Shown: positions 12,521 through 24,010 of the stretch, in pieces
Layout of the letters: the number at the start of each line of letters is the position of its first letter
Position numbering within the stretch: the first letter of the stretch is position 1
Assembly: GCF_963169125.1 (NCBI RefSeq)
Contig: NC_084795.1
Location: 134,209,701-134,273,700, forward strand
Length of the DNA: 64,000 bases
Direction of reading: 5' to 3'
Source of the DNA: Humulus lupulus
Lineage: Eukaryota > Streptophyta > Magnoliopsida > Rosales > Cannabaceae
Notes under the pieces: generated by a model
What the model was told of the DNA's origin: nothing
Databases searched by the model: none
The model's input: the letters and a program-made list of their open reading frames with translations, nothing else
Program-made: the position numbers and the translations under genes

Positions 12521-13830
12521 CTAGAGAGTAATGTTGGCTAAGTGGCCAACCACAAGTTCTATCCATGCCCTAGTCATATCTTCTACTAACTTTTCTAATA
12601 TCCGCTTCAAGCTAAACAATTTCCCTAGACCCCACCGACTTAATGCATCTTCCACTACATTGGCTTTCCCGAGATGATAAGGGATCTCACAATCGTAATC
12701 CTTTACCAACTCCAACCAACGTCATCGTCACATATTTAAGTCTTTCTGTCTAAAGAAGTATTTCAAACTTTTGTGGTCAGTGTATATTTCACACCTTTCC
12801 CCATACAAGTAATGTCTCCATACTTTTTGTGGGCACACCACTGCTACAAATTCTAAATCGTGAGTGGGGTATCTCTGCTCATAATCCTTCAACTATCTTG
12901 AAGTATATGTGATCAATTTTCTAGCTTTCATTAAAACACACCCTAACCCCTGCCTCGAAGCATCACAATAGACCACAAACTTTTCTTGATCTGAAGGAAG
13001 ACATAGTACTAGAAAAGTAATCAGTTGTCGTTTCAATTCTTGAAAAGTGTTCTTACACCTGTCAGTCTAGACGAACTTTATATTCTTAGGCGTCAATTCC
13101 GTCAACGACATTACAATTCTCGAGAACTCTTCAAAAAATCAATGATAGTACCATGCCAACCCAAGGAAACTTTTGATCTCCATAGCGGTCCTTGGCCTTG
13201 GCCAGTCACTTACTACCTCTACTTTGGTTGGATCAAGCAAAATCCCATCGTTACTCATAATATGACCTAGAAATGTTACTTGAGGCAATGAGAACTTGCA
13301 TTTCTTGAACTTAGCATGCAACTTACGCTCCCTTAATCTCTGAAATACCAGACGGAGGTGTTGCTCGTGCTCTGCCTATGATTGAGAGTAAATCAATATA
13401 TCGTCAATGAACACAATTACAAATTTATCCAAATAGTCCTTGAATACTATGTTCATCATGTCCATAAATGTTGTCGGGGTATTGGTCAACCCAAAAGACA
13501 TGACTAAGAACTTGTAGTGCCCATACCTTGTACAAAAGGTTGTATTTAGAATATCCTCCTCCTTGACTCTTAACTGGTGATAACCAGATCGAAGATAAAT
13601 TTTTGAGAACACAGTCTTACCCTACAACTGGCCAAACAAGTCATCGATCATAGGCAATGGATACTTGTTTTTTATGGTTAACTTATTCAGTTTGCAGTAG
13701 TCAATACACATCATTAGCAACCCGTCTTTCTTTTTTCACAAATAAAACTAGAGCACCCCGCGGTGAGAAGCTTGGCCTGATAAACCTCAAATCTAGTAAT
13801 TCCTACAACTGAATCTTTAGTTCCTTCAAC
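12521..13830 (-). pseudogene. Tekay reverse transcriptase and RNase H, decayed
   Basis: On the minus strand: [18 protein letters not shown] to [15 protein letters not shown] (13376-13612), so the RT catalytic DD is still present; the RT thumb (KKCKFSLPQVTFLGHIMS, 13139-13321) follows; then the RNase H end [20 protein letters not shown] and DALSRWG (12521-12715). The RNase H core between 12716 and 13138 is readable only in pieces. All are homologous in order to the better preserved 59625-61031 region. Confidence 0.85.
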
Positions 13831-14915
13831 TCTGCTGGCACCATTCTATACGGTGACTTCGATACTGGTCTTATCCCTGGTGCAAAGTCAATAACAAATT
13901 CGATCTCCCGAGGCAGTGGTAATCTTGGTAGGTCGTCTGGGAACACACCACGAAACTCACAAACCAGTTTGGTCTCTCCTAGTACAACTGGAACAACCTT
14001 AGCGGTATCCACTACGTAAGCTAGGAATCCTATGGAACCTTCTTGCAATAGGACTCTAGCCTTTAGTGCGGAGATCATAGGGACACGGGTCTCGTTCACA
14101 CCATGTACAAACATAAACGGGTTGTCATCTTCAGTCTCAAAGGTTACCATCCTTCATTAACTATCAATCTTTGCTCCGTACTTGGTTAACCAGTCCATTC
14201 CCAAAATCATATCCACAGCTAATTCTCTAGCGTCTATTTCTATTGGTAAAGCTCTTATACATCTCTTAAAGACTACCGATACCCCAGTAAGCAGTATAGT
14301 CCCAAATCCCAAAGCTTATAAATCACAAGGCCTACAAAGATGATCTCTCACCCTACTAGACACAAATGAATATGTAGCACTAGAGTTAATCAATATAGTA
14401 AATGAGGAAGCAACATTGGAAATCTGACTTCTCACCACCGAGGGACTAGCCTAAACTTTAGTTTGGGTTAACGCAAACACTCTAGTTAGAACCAAGCTAT
14501 CACTATTCTTCGATTCCTCCTTCCTTTCTTGTGGAAAATCCTTCTTAAGGTTACCCATAATCCCATAAAAAAACATTCCTTAACTCGGCTCTCTCCCAAA
14601 TGTCATCACCAGCATCTGGCACAATCTGGGTAACTTCTCTAGATTTCCCCACTGCCATGACGGCCATTCACAGCACCCCGAACCCTCCTATCTTGACCAA
14701 GAGTTGTAAAAGTGTCTAGGGTCTTCCTTTTCTGCTCACTAGGGCCACTGCCCCTACTAGACTATGTAAATGGAGGTTCCACCCTCTGAACATCACGTCA
14801 TGGGGCTCTCTCCTTCCATATATTTTTCTCCGCACCCTCAGCAGTAAGGGCTTTTTCAACCACCTGCGCATAATTAGTTTCCCCAGGCACTTAAGTAATC
14901 CTAAAATCTTGGGCT
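13803..14915 (-). pseudogene. Tekay protease and gag C-terminus
   Basis: Segment 13803-14150 reads from VTFETEDDNPFMF through EFRGVFPDDLPRLPLPREIEF to APGIRPVSKSPYRMVPAELK, the linker into RT. Upstream (14160-14420) is the protease, MILGMDWLTKYGAKIDS, with the active site decayed to LINSSATYSFV where DSGAT is expected. Further upstream to 14915 is a gag tail (VVEKALTAEGAEK-like) with the zinc knuckle barely visible. The copia-1 LTR cuts it at 14916. Confidence 0.75.
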
Positions 14916-16765
14916 TGTTGGGGTTTTATGATCTAATTAACACTCAATTTCTTTGTAATCCCATTTTATTATCTATAAAAGATTAGAAATCAATTTTCGA
15001 TATGGTCAATCACTTTGCTCAAATGTTATATTTTCATGATTATTTTTTTAATATAAAATTCTATTAAATCTTGAGAATATAGCTAATCATATTTGTAGTG
15101 ACGTCATCATAGTGGAATATAAATATGATTATATGTTCAAACATAAGTAAGTGCACCGGATTTACAATGACTTGCCGATCTACGATATGATCTACTTACA
15201 CATCGTAGTGTTATGTTCTTTCCAAAATAATAGCAAAGTACATAAGATTGAATGTATTTGTTACATCGGACTGGACAAATAATTACAATAGACAGGATAA
15301 CTAAACATACCGTTTTTATCTATTCTAGTCATATCATATTGTTGACCATAGGTCAATTCAATCTAAATTCTGAGTGGTTAGTATTCTAATTGATTGTATT
15401 ATTTGAGTTCTTTCACTTGTTCAGTACCAGCTTACCCTACAGACTAGCCCATACTTACATCGTGGGAACTCTGTAGTATAATTGAGTGAGAGTTTTAATC
15501 GTAGATATGAACATCTATAGCTTCGGATGAAGAAGTAAAATGATTGTTTCCTTTTAGTTTGGTTCAAGGTGCTATATTCTCATTTTAGTAATTAATATTA
15601 GTTTACTGAAATATCATATGCAAGGAACTAAGTGTTTTAAGCATTCATACAATGAGGGGTAAAAGGTATTTTAGTCCCATAACATTGTAGACCATCTATA
15701 GAGGAATGAGTGACAATTATGGTTGTAACAATGGATAAATAATAACGTATCTATATTTCTTATAGAGCATTCTAGGAATTCAAGAGTGCAATTCTGAGTC
15801 TTTAGCGGAGTCACGAGGAATTAATAAGTTAGTAAATTTATTTGTTAAATTTATGATAACTTATTGGAGCTTTATTTCATAGGCCCATGGTCCCCACTGT
15901 ACCTTGGATAAAATCCTCTAGATATTCTCAATTAATTGATTTAATTACCAAAGTTGACTAGGTCAATTTGGATAATTTCACAGAGTTATACAATTTTGAG
16001 AAGAAAAGAGATTTTAGGGCAGATTTATTAATTAAGACAAATTGGTGTCTGAATTAATATATAAGTTAAAATCAAGGTTCAAATTTTAAATAATTAATTT
16101 GATATAGGATTTAAATAATTATTTAATTAATTAATCAATAAAAAATAATACATGCCTTGATTTTTAGTCCAACAAGCTTATAATTAAATTGGAAATTTTA
16201 CGAACCTAAAGCCTATACATGCCTTGATTTCAACCTAATGGCTGATTCTATATATTATTTTATTGATTTTTTTAATTAAAATAAATGAACCAATTGAGCA
16301 TGTAAAAGGAATGCTAAGTGATAGTTGAAATTAGATTTTTGAATAACTGGTTTTTTGAGAAGATCAGAAGATCTATTCTTGATGCTCTAGGTTTTAGATT
16401 CTCTCTACAACATAAGTCCTTTTCTAAGCCTCAATATTCTCTTCTACTCTTCTTCTCTTTGTATATATCTCATGTGTTGAGAATTGCCCATTCTAGTCTA
16501 GGTGATTCTAAGGATACTTTGGAAGACTGTGAAGAAATTTGAAGATCGGTTTAGTTTATTGGTGATACACTGCGACAGAAAGGATTCAAGGATTAGAGAA
16601 ACTGAAGGAATGACTAATACATGCCGCTGCATATCATGTAAGTGTCCTCATCATTATCTCTGTTTATATTCAATTGTAGAAACATGTTCTAGGTTGTCTT
16701 ATATTAATGTGTTTAATATATGATTTACATGAAAATAATTAAGATCTTGTACAAGTTTTCCAACA
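14916..16765 (+). repeat. Copia-1 5' LTR
   Basis: It starts TGTTGGGGTTTTATG at 14916 and ends TTTTCCAACA at 16765 (1850 bp). Its first part aligns with 51173-52074 over about 900 bp, including the GTGACGTCATCAT / GTGATGTAATCAT segment and the CATCTATAGCTTCGGATG segment. The ORFs at 16318-16542 and 16502-16723 lie inside the LTR with no protein-family signal. What follows 16765 (ATCGGCCTTGG) is not a clear match to a standard primer-binding site. Confidence 0.85.
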
Positions 16766-17041
16766 ATCGGCCTTGGAGCCTTTGGTAATCTTTATTTTCG
16801 TGCATGAACATGATAAAAAATTAATTATTTGATGTGTTGAATAATTGGATGGACTTCATGTTTTTTATGAAGCATATTGACTCTTATGTGATTATTAGCG
16901 AAATTGGGTTATTTTGTTGTGTTTTCTATGCAATTGATTTTTATAAATGCTTTATTTGATACAAAACATGTTAAAAATTATTTAGAAAATGTTTTTGGAT
17001 TGAAAAATTACACAAAATTTTATTGAATTTTTTTTGGCTTT

Positions 17042-17115
17042 GGCCGCAGCCACCATTTCACAACCCGTGGCATGCTATAAATTTTTTCTTAAATTTTTGG
17101 GATTTGGCTGCGGCC
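17042..17115. repeat. GC-rich inverted repeat in the copia-1 leader
   Basis: GGCCGCAGCC at 17042-17051 is the exact reverse complement of GGCTGCGGCC at 17106-17115, with about 54 bp between, in otherwise very AT-rich sequence. Confidence 0.8.
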
Positions 17116-18163
17116 TACGATAATTTTTTTCTTAAAATTAAAATTGTGAATGTATTTTTTAATGGGTTAATACAAAAATATCATATTTTTTCTATTATTC
17201 AAAAATATCTTTTTGAAATACGATATTTTTGTTGTTCAATCTTTTAAAAAATAGATATTTTCTACAAAGATTCAAATTAAAATTTAAAAATAGGTTAAGT
17301 AATTAATTTTAAATATATTGATATATTAAAATATTATAATTAAGTTAACAGATATTAAAGATATTTTTGAAATATTTTATTTGAAAATAATAATATTTGA
17401 TTATCCTATGGATTTTAATATTTAAATAATTTGAAATTTGAAAATTTGTTGACTAGATATTTTTATCGATATTTGAATTTGTTTAACTGTTGAAGATATT
17501 TTTTTCAAAAACAGGAGATGATATTTTTTTTAAAGTTTATAACTGGTTAAATTTTTAAAAATATCACATTTTTCAAACAAATTAATAAAATATTTTTAAT
17601 AAATGGGACTTAAATTAACTTTGGTTAATTTTTGATAAATCCTATTTAAATTAAATTAATGTTTTTCAAAATGACCTAAACTAAGTTGATTGTTGATAAA
17701 TGAAATTTAAATTGACATTTGTTAATTGTTGATAAATTTCATATAAATTGACTAATTTATTTTTGAAAAAATTTAATTAATTCAAATTTTTGGATAAATT
17801 ATAGAAAATTAATTGTAGTGTTTTTGCAAATGAAATAAATTATGGTATTTTTGCATAAATTCATAGAGTTGCTCACATAGTAACATGATTAGGCCTATCC
17901 AAATGAAATAAATTGTGGTATTTTTACAATATGACTTAGATGCATATAGTGGCCCATATGTTTGCTTAATATATGGATTTTGCTAAATAAAACATTCATA
18001 AAATGATAGGTTTTATTTGGGTCCATTAAAAAATGTAAAGTTTAAATTTCTCTCTTGTCGGTGATTCCACTTCTGAAGGCTGATTTGCTTTACATGACTA
18101 TAGTAGGCCTAATCAATTAATAACAATTAATAAAACGAAAGTTTAAACTCCTCTCTTTTGGAC

Positions 18164-18231
18164 CTTGTATGGAAGTATGGGGGCCTTAGTAGTGGGAAGG
18201 ACATACTGGACCCAGCTCTCCTCCATACAAG
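18164..18231 (+). other. Leader stem-loop block shared with the family-A gypsy leader
   Basis: The arms CTTGTATGGA (18164-18173) and TCCATACAAG (18222-18231) are perfectly complementary. The loop contains GGGGGCCTTAGTAGTGGGAA and ends CCCAGCTCTCC. A closely similar loop with shorter arms lies at 22544-22605, in an element of a different superfamily. Function unknown; a packaging, dimerisation or translation signal is possible. Confidence 0.7.
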
Positions 18232-19030
18232 CCTAATTTTTAAGGCTCTTTTGCCTGAGTTAGACTTAATTGTATAGATTCATTATAATAGTTAAACCTA
18301 AATATTGATTAGCAACAAATTAATTCTAATTTAATTGAATTTGTTTCAATGTGACACTTTATAATTAATGGAAAATTATAGGACTTTGGTTTGAAAAATT
18401 TAATCATTTTACAATTTTTTGGAGAACCATAATCATTAATTTTTAAAAAAAATAATAAAAATACTATTTTAATTGAATAATGAGCTTATTTTAATAATTA
18501 TATTTGATCTTCACCATTAGTATATCAAGGTCAATAGCTTAATGGGGCCTTGAGATGCTTTGATTTGTCACCCAATGGAAGGTTTTCATTAGTTATTTTG
18601 ACAAGGTTAGATTTCGAAAAGATAGATAATTATAGGTCAAATTCTACTAGACTCACTCCTACGGTGACTACTAGGACTAAATCTATGATTATCGAAACCG
18701 TTGGTCTAGCTCATAAAATAAGAGATTTTTTTCTTATTTTGATCGAAGAGTAGGTAGTTAATAATGGTGTCCATTATTAAATGAGATTACAACTCTATTT
18801 AACTAATGATATTTTTTGTCTATCGCCAATTGGGACAACGATATCATAGAATAGTTAAAACCTAAAGAAATAAAGATATGATTATTTTGGTATATTTTCC
18901 ATATCTTACATATTTATTGAAATTAGAGTGAATAAAACTTTTTTTGAGCAAATGTGATTGATTTCTATTTTACCAATAATATGTAGTTTTAAGTATGGTT
19001 ATGTGTATTCCCATCCTTTCTCAACTTTCT

Positions 19031-19719
19031 ATGGAGAAACTCACTAGAGAAAACATCCTTAAATGGAAGTAGAATATCAATAGTGTTGATTGGTGACAAT
19101 GCTAAGTTCGTCATGACTGAGGAATCCCTGAAAGTTCCAGATGAAGGAGCTACCAAGACTGTTAGAGACAAATATGAGCATTGGCAGGTAGCTAATAACA
19201 AATCACTGTACTACATGTTGAATAGTATGGTCGACACTCTCAAGACCAAGATGGGGAATGTCAAGACAACCTACAAAATCATGGTTCAGCTCCAAGACAT
19301 GTTCAGTGCGAAGTCTGTGCAGACTCGTTTTGAGGCCACCAAGAAATATGCCAATGCTCGGATGGCACTGTCTCAGGACGTTTGTGATCACCTTTTAAAG
19401 ATGACCAACTACTTTCATGAAAGCAGAACTGCATGGAGCAAATATAGATGAGGAGAATAAAGTCGGCTTAATCCTCAACAGTCTCTCTCCAGCTTTCATG
19501 TCGTTCACCAAAAACTATGTGATGAATAAACTCAACTATGGTCTGATGCAGCTCGTGAACGAGCTTTTGACTTTCGAGTCTATCGTGGGTGGACCAAGCA
19601 AGGGAGGAGAAAAGAAGACTACTGTTGCTTCTATTGATCCATCTAAGGCTGAAGCTAACCAAGCTTCGTCTCCGAAAACTGGAAATAAGAGGAAAGATGG
19701 ACAAAACAACAACCCCAGG
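19031..19719 (+). pseudogene. Copia-1 gag, N-terminal part
   Basis: The likely start is the ATG at 19031 (MEKLTRENIL), interrupted by a stop near 19068. The body reads LIGDNAKFVMTEESLKVPDE, then YEHWQVANNKSLYYMLNSM and VQTRFEATKKYANARM (to about 19420). A frameshift near 19420 leads to NKVGLILNSLSPAFMSF and a basic, Ser/Lys-rich linker (GNKRKDGQNNNP). The family-A gypsy element interrupts it at 19720; the zinc knuckle resumes at 29477. The product would be the capsid protein. Confidence 0.85.
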
Positions 19720-20142
19720 TGCCTTGTCCCACAATTTTTACTTAGCTAGATAGTAGTTATAGTTAGTAATAGTTTGTAGTATGTTAGTTTCCTTGGATTT
19801 TGGTTCAAGACAGGACTTAGTTGGAAACTCATAGCAACAGTTATGGATTTTATAAGTTTAACCTATAGTTTAGAAATATTAATTATAACATAAAGTTTGA
19901 TTAATATGACTGGTCCTAGAAATATTATTTATTATAACCTAAGGTTTAAATAGAATTAATAGGAGCATGACACTTGTCATAATCATGTTTATTAAGGATT
20001 TAAGTATTTTTTATGAATAGTTCAATTAAAAGAATGATCTAGAAGCTTGAGAACCTTCCAACAGCTGTTAGGATCACATTTTGACTTAGTCAAAGCTGTT
20101 TAATCAATTCAAAATATGTTAAAAAATTGCAAATACATGTTT

Positions 20143-20293
20143 GATATATCAACGTATGACGATATATCGCAGCTATAGGGGACGATATATCACCTACGGA
20201 AGAAACGGAAAAAACATCAACTTCGCACGAACCAACGAACAGGGCTCGAGAAAATGGTCTAGGCGATATATCACCCAGGGTAGATGATATATC
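20143..20293. repeat. Cluster of GATATATC palindromes in the family-A LTR
   Basis: Five copies of the self-complementary octamer GATATATC lie at 20143, 20161, 20184, 20265 and 20286. The last two flank the spacer ACCCAGGGTA. They sit 190-340 bp upstream of the TATA box. Similar clusters occur in the 3' LTR (27870-28025, more decayed) and in the minus-strand copy (42265-42415). They could bind proteins or form hairpins; this is inference. Confidence 0.85.
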
Positions 20294-20479
20294 TCCCCTG
20301 GTGCAATTATTTTGGAAGTTTGGGATTTTAAATTTAAAAACAACCTTAACCACTTAGACCTGCCTTTGAACGATTTTGACCGAGTTCAGGGCGTTTGTTG
20401 AATGAAAATTCGAATATTTTTCATTTTATATTCATTTATTTATTCAAATTAAAAGGGGTTAGTTTCACTCCTTGAACTC

Positions 20480-20487
20480 TATAAATA
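20480..20487 (+). promoter_or_regulatory. TATA box of the family-A 5' LTR
   Basis: TATAAATA in the context GAACTCTATAAATAGGACC, conserved at the same place in the 3' LTR (28203-28210). Inferred core promoter for the element. Confidence 0.75.
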
Positions 20488-20999
20488 GGACCTAGTACTC
20501 AGCTATTTCCTCCATTTATTCAAGCATTGTTCATAGCCTCCAAGCTGCTAAGATTACCTTAGAGAGAAACACTTGGGTTTCGGGATAAAAAGCTTTTCCA
20601 ATCTAAGCTTTTCTAAACAATTGGGAAGTAAAATATAGAGTTATTTCGGTATCGAGGTATAGATCAAGTCATAAGATCATTCAAGGTATTCTTATCATTA
20701 AGTTCAGTTTTTCATAGTTCTTTAGTTTTCAGATCCTAAATCTTGTTATGATTCTTGGTTAGGTGTTTAAGTTTCTTGAAACTTAAGGTTCTTTTTGGTA
20801 AGTTTCTTCTTGGATGATTTAGTTTTCTTTTCATCTCTTTTTCTTTAGAAACACATGGTTTTACTATTGGTTTTAGGAGTGTTCAATATCCCATTCTTGT
20901 TCCCAAATATCCCAGTTTTTGGTAAGGAAAATAGGATATATTATATTGTTTATATGTTTATGTTATGATATGTTTTATGCTAAGATATGAATAAGTTTT

Positions 21000-21102
21000 G
21001 TAGTCACTTGGGCATATGACTTGCTTAGATAGCAAGCGCCAAGAATTTATGTTGTAGTCGCTTGGGCATATGACTTGCTTAGATAGCAAGCCCCAAGAAT
21101 TT
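21000..21102 (+). repeat. Tandem hairpin repeat in the family-A LTR, 2 copies
   Basis: Two adjacent copies of a unit containing CTTGGGCATATGACTTGCTT and AGATAGCAAGC(G/C)CCAAG. Each can fold on itself (CTTGGG with CCAAG, CTTGCT with AGCAAG). The 3' LTR has one copy (about 28750-28793); the minus-strand LTR has three (about 41409-41530). Confidence 0.85.
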
Positions 21103-21720
21103 TTTATCATTTTCATGGTTTAGAGTTATGATTTACCCTACCTCGATTAGTAGACAGAGGACCTAGATGGTTTTATCACATACTATGTTAATGAGTTAAT
21201 GGCCATTAATATTGTAGTCCTATATGATATACGTTTTTATAGTCATATGTTTTATAGTATATGTTTATGATATAGTCTTATGTTTATGATTTATGAGATA
21301 TGTTGTTAGTAGATTTTCCTTGCTGGGCATTAGGCTCATTCCTTTATTTTTAGTTTGATGTAGGAAAATGAACAAGGAAGTTGGGAAAGATTCATGGCCG
21401 CTTGGCATGTGTGTTGATGATGAATGGATTGAATGGGCTGCCTGAAGATCGAGGATGATGTTGTTTAAAGCTTTTTAAATTATGTTTTGATGTATTTCTT
21501 CATTTAGTTTTTAAACAATTAAGTTTATGTTTTTTGTTTTATAAACAATGGGATACCATACCATATCACAATTTATATTTTTACCATATTTTGTATTTCG
21601 TACAATATTTTGGGTTTTAAATAAAGTTATGTTATTTCATATGAATGTGTTTCAAATTAGTAGTTATGTCATAGTAGTTTTAATGGTACGAGGTCTTAGA
21701 AATAGTCGGGGCATTACAGT

Positions 21721-21732
21721 TGCTATCAGAGA
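21721..21732 (+). promoter_or_regulatory. Primer-binding site, probably initiator Met-tRNA
   Basis: TGCTATCAGAGA begins three bases after the 5' LTR end and resembles the plant Met-tRNA primer site TGGTATCAGAGC, with three differences. Position and sequence both fit. Confidence 0.7.
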
Positions 21733-21869
21733 CAGGTTCATATGCATGAAGTTCTCCTTGATACACACGCTCAAGCTTTGAATCTAACCGCCAATGTAAG
21801 TGTTTATGTTTATTATGGTTATGTTTAGGTTATTAGCTAACATTTTAGCCATTACATTTTCAGTTAAGA

Positions 21870-22340
21870 ATGGATGGAGCCTTGACCTATGAGGATATCT
21901 AAGCCATTAAGGGATTGAAAAGGATTAGAGAGCCAAGGAATACTATAGGAGTGTTAGAAAGAATCACTCAGAGATTAATCTGATTCCACAAGGAGATAGT
22001 TCATCTTCAGACTACTAAGCAAATTATGATGAGAGCTATGCATAAATATGTCCTAGTAATTAGGCTTTTTAAAGAATTTTCTTCTGTAATTTCAACATTA
22101 GAAGAAATATGGGAGACTATAGATGATGATGATGATGATTTACCGATAGCTATGAGATAATATTTTCTCATACTTAGGTTTACCTCTAAGTTGGAATTTT
22201 AATTCGCTAATGAACAAAAGCATAGAATCTTTATGAATCTTCCCTGAGGTAATTTTGAGGCTCAAGATAATGATGATTATAAAGAAATAGATGATGATAT
22301 GTTAGATGAAGGGTTAGATGTAGAAGATCCTGCTTTTTAG
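21870..22340 (+). pseudogene. Unrecognised acidic leader ORF between LTR and gag
   Basis: From ATG at 21870 to TAG at 22340 is 157 codons in one frame, broken only by five internal stops (TAA, TGA, TAA, TAA, TGA). Four or five of these are one C-to-T step from CAA or CGA. The predicted protein begins MDGALTYEDI, has a middle rich in Ile, Arg and Lys, a run of six Asp (22120-22140), and a very acidic end (EAQDNDDYKEIDDDMLDEG). A frame kept over 470 bp without indels suggests it once coded. I recognise no domain. Candidates are an accessory gag-like or regulatory protein; no function is assigned. Confidence 0.55.
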
Positions 22341-22543
22341 ATTTACCCTAGTTATGTTAGTTTATTTATTTATTTTGCATTTATGATTGTACTTAGTGAA
22401 AATCTTTTTCCAAATGAATATTATTGTTATTTTTGAATGACATATATGTGTTTGATATTTTTTACAATCATAATAAATAATATATTCAATAAATAATGGC
22501 CAATTTCTGTGAGGGTGGATACAAATCAATGGACCGAGTTCTA

Positions 22544-22605
22544 ATTGAGAGTTTAGGGGGCCATAGTAGTAGGAACGATTTTACTGATCCCAGCTCTCCC
22601 TCAAT
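22544..22605 (+). other. Leader stem-loop block like that of copia-1
   Basis: Arms ATTGAG (22544-22549) and CTCAAT (22600-22605) enclose a loop with GGGGGCCATAGTAGTAGGAA and CCCAGCTCTCC, nearly the same as at 18164-18231. It lies between the leader ORF and gag. Confidence 0.7.
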
Positions 22606-22865
22606 ATGGTTAATTTTGGAACAGCGACGAGTTTCGAGCCTGAGAATTAAGTCATATAGGATAATTAGAAACAGACTTAGAAATAATAAAGATGGCTAAT
22701 TTTTAAAGTATAGAAACACACACTAATTATAAAGAAGGCTCACATAATTTTTTCATAAGATATCATAACTACTAGGTCTGAGTGATGTTTGCTTAGACTA
22801 AGTTTTGCCTTAGAGCCTATTAGGGTAAGTTTTGATTTTTCTCAACAGTTAGAACTTTGCTCAAG

Positions 22866-24010
22866 ATGCCACTCAGAAGGTCTGCACGCACAGCCGGCAA
22901 TGCCTCCAGCACCGCCAACGAGACTAATGAAGCCCCTCCAGTCCGAATAAGGGGAACACGTGCTACCAATGCTGATGCAAACATAAGTGCACCGCCTCTG
23001 GTTGACAACACCGCTGAGATTGTCCGACTATAGCAACAAGTGGAAGAATTGCTTCAGCAACAATGACAATAGGCTCAGCCGCAGCCACAGACTCAGACGC
23101 AGCCTCAGCCTCACCAAATGGCTCAAGCACCCCAACAAGTAGGTCCTTATGGGGGATGGCTAATGGCAAACTATGCGCCTTAACCAGCACAATACATAGA
23201 GCCAATCTACGAGCAGTTTTGAAAGCAACACGCTCCAAACATTGAAGGGATAATCGACCCCTTCGAGGCGGAAGAATGGCTTAGGAATGTAGAGCCGATC
23301 CTAGCACACATGAACCACGGCAACGGGGACCGCGTATCCTGTGTTTCATCTCTTCTAAAGAAGGATGCTAGAATCTGGTGGGATTTAGTACAGTAGACTC
23401 ACAACGTCATCACTACGAGGGTAGAAGAGTTCACCCGTATGAAGCAGGGCAGCTTAACGGTAGCAGAGTATGCTCGACAGTTCGACCGACTAGCCAAGTT
23501 CGCGCTAGAATTGGTCCCAACCGACTTTTTGAGGGTCATCAAGTTCGTTAGAGGACTCAAACAATGATTGAACTAGGAATTAAACTAGCAAATCTGGGAA
23601 CCACTTCTTATATCGATGCTCTAGAAATGGCTATAGAAGTGGAAAGGCTTCAGGCGAATGTTAGTAAGGAGGAGACCAGTAAGCCTGAACCTAAACAGCA
23701 GAATTAACCTCAGAATGGTCAGAACCACAACAATAACCATTAGCATAGAAATAATAATGGTCAAAAGAGAAGGCATCTTGACAATAAGCAATCTAACAAT
23801 GACAAAAGAGCACAAACTAACAATGGAAACAATAGGTCGGGTTATGTAGAATACCCGCAGTGCTCCAAATGCCAAAAGAAACATCCCGGTGAGTGTCGTG
23901 CAAACAATAAGGGATGTTAAAATTGTGGTCAGGAAGGTCATCGAAAGAGGGAATGTCCCGAACTTAAGTAAGAAGAGAAACAGGACAACAAGATGGTTCC
24001 AGCCAGAGTC
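22866..24010 (+). pseudogene. Family-A Tekay gag
   Basis: The likely start is the ATG at 22866 (MPLRRSARTAGNAS), followed by a Gln/Pro-rich stretch with stops (23030-23220). The capsid region reads IIDPFEAEEWLRNVEPILAH, then LLKKDARIWWDLV and LTVAEYARQFDRLAKFALEL (23250-23530). A zinc knuckle follows at about 23918-23955 (NCGQEGHRKREC; the first Cys codon is followed by a stop). At least seven stops and one frameshift break it. The long minus-strand ORFs here (22963-23238, 23621-23941) are shadows of this gene. Confidence 0.85.

Larger units (their letters stand above)
6562..14915 (-). mobile_element. Minus-strand Tekay element (3' LTR and most of pol), inserted in copia-2
   Basis: The order on the minus strand is gag tail, protease, RT/RNase H, integrase, then the 3' LTR. 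Its left end abuts copia-2 integrase at 6562; at 14915 its gag is cut by the copia-1 5' LTR. The remaining gag, leader and 5' LTR should lie beyond copia-1 and the window end. Both LTR ends read TTTAACG inward rather than the usual TGTAACG. Confidence 0.85.
16766..19030 (+). other. Copia-1 leader, about 2.3 kb, AT-rich
   Basis: No retroelement protein is visible here. It holds a GC-rich inverted repeat (17042-17051 with 17106-17115) and a stem-loop block (18164-18231) that also occurs in the leader of the family-A gypsy element. The short ORFs 17023-17247 and 18550-18753 have no recognisable features. A leader this long suggests packaging or translation signals; that is inference. Confidence 0.6.
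19720..21718 (+). repeat. Family-A 5' LTR
   Basis: It begins TGCCTTGTCC and ends GGGGCATTACA (1999 bp) and aligns with 27445-29471 through most of its length. It carries the GATATATC cluster (20143-20293), a TATA box (20480-20487), two copies of an about 53-bp hairpin repeat (21000-21102), and the conserved CTTGCTGGGC block near 21320. Confidence 0.95.

Noticed and set aside
16318..17247. Three short plus-strand ORFs in the copia-1 LTR and leader
   Set aside because: Low-complexity Phe/Ile/Lys-rich translation from AT-rich DNA; not conserved in the 3' LTR.
22120..22140. GAT microsatellite
   Set aside because: Short run encoding the Asp stretch of the leader ORF; not a separate repeat locus.
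22820..23941. Long minus-strand ORFs (22820-23011, 22963-23238, 23621-23941)
   Set aside because: They run antisense to the family-A gag; composition follows from the Gln/Pro-rich gag codons, and no domain is visible.
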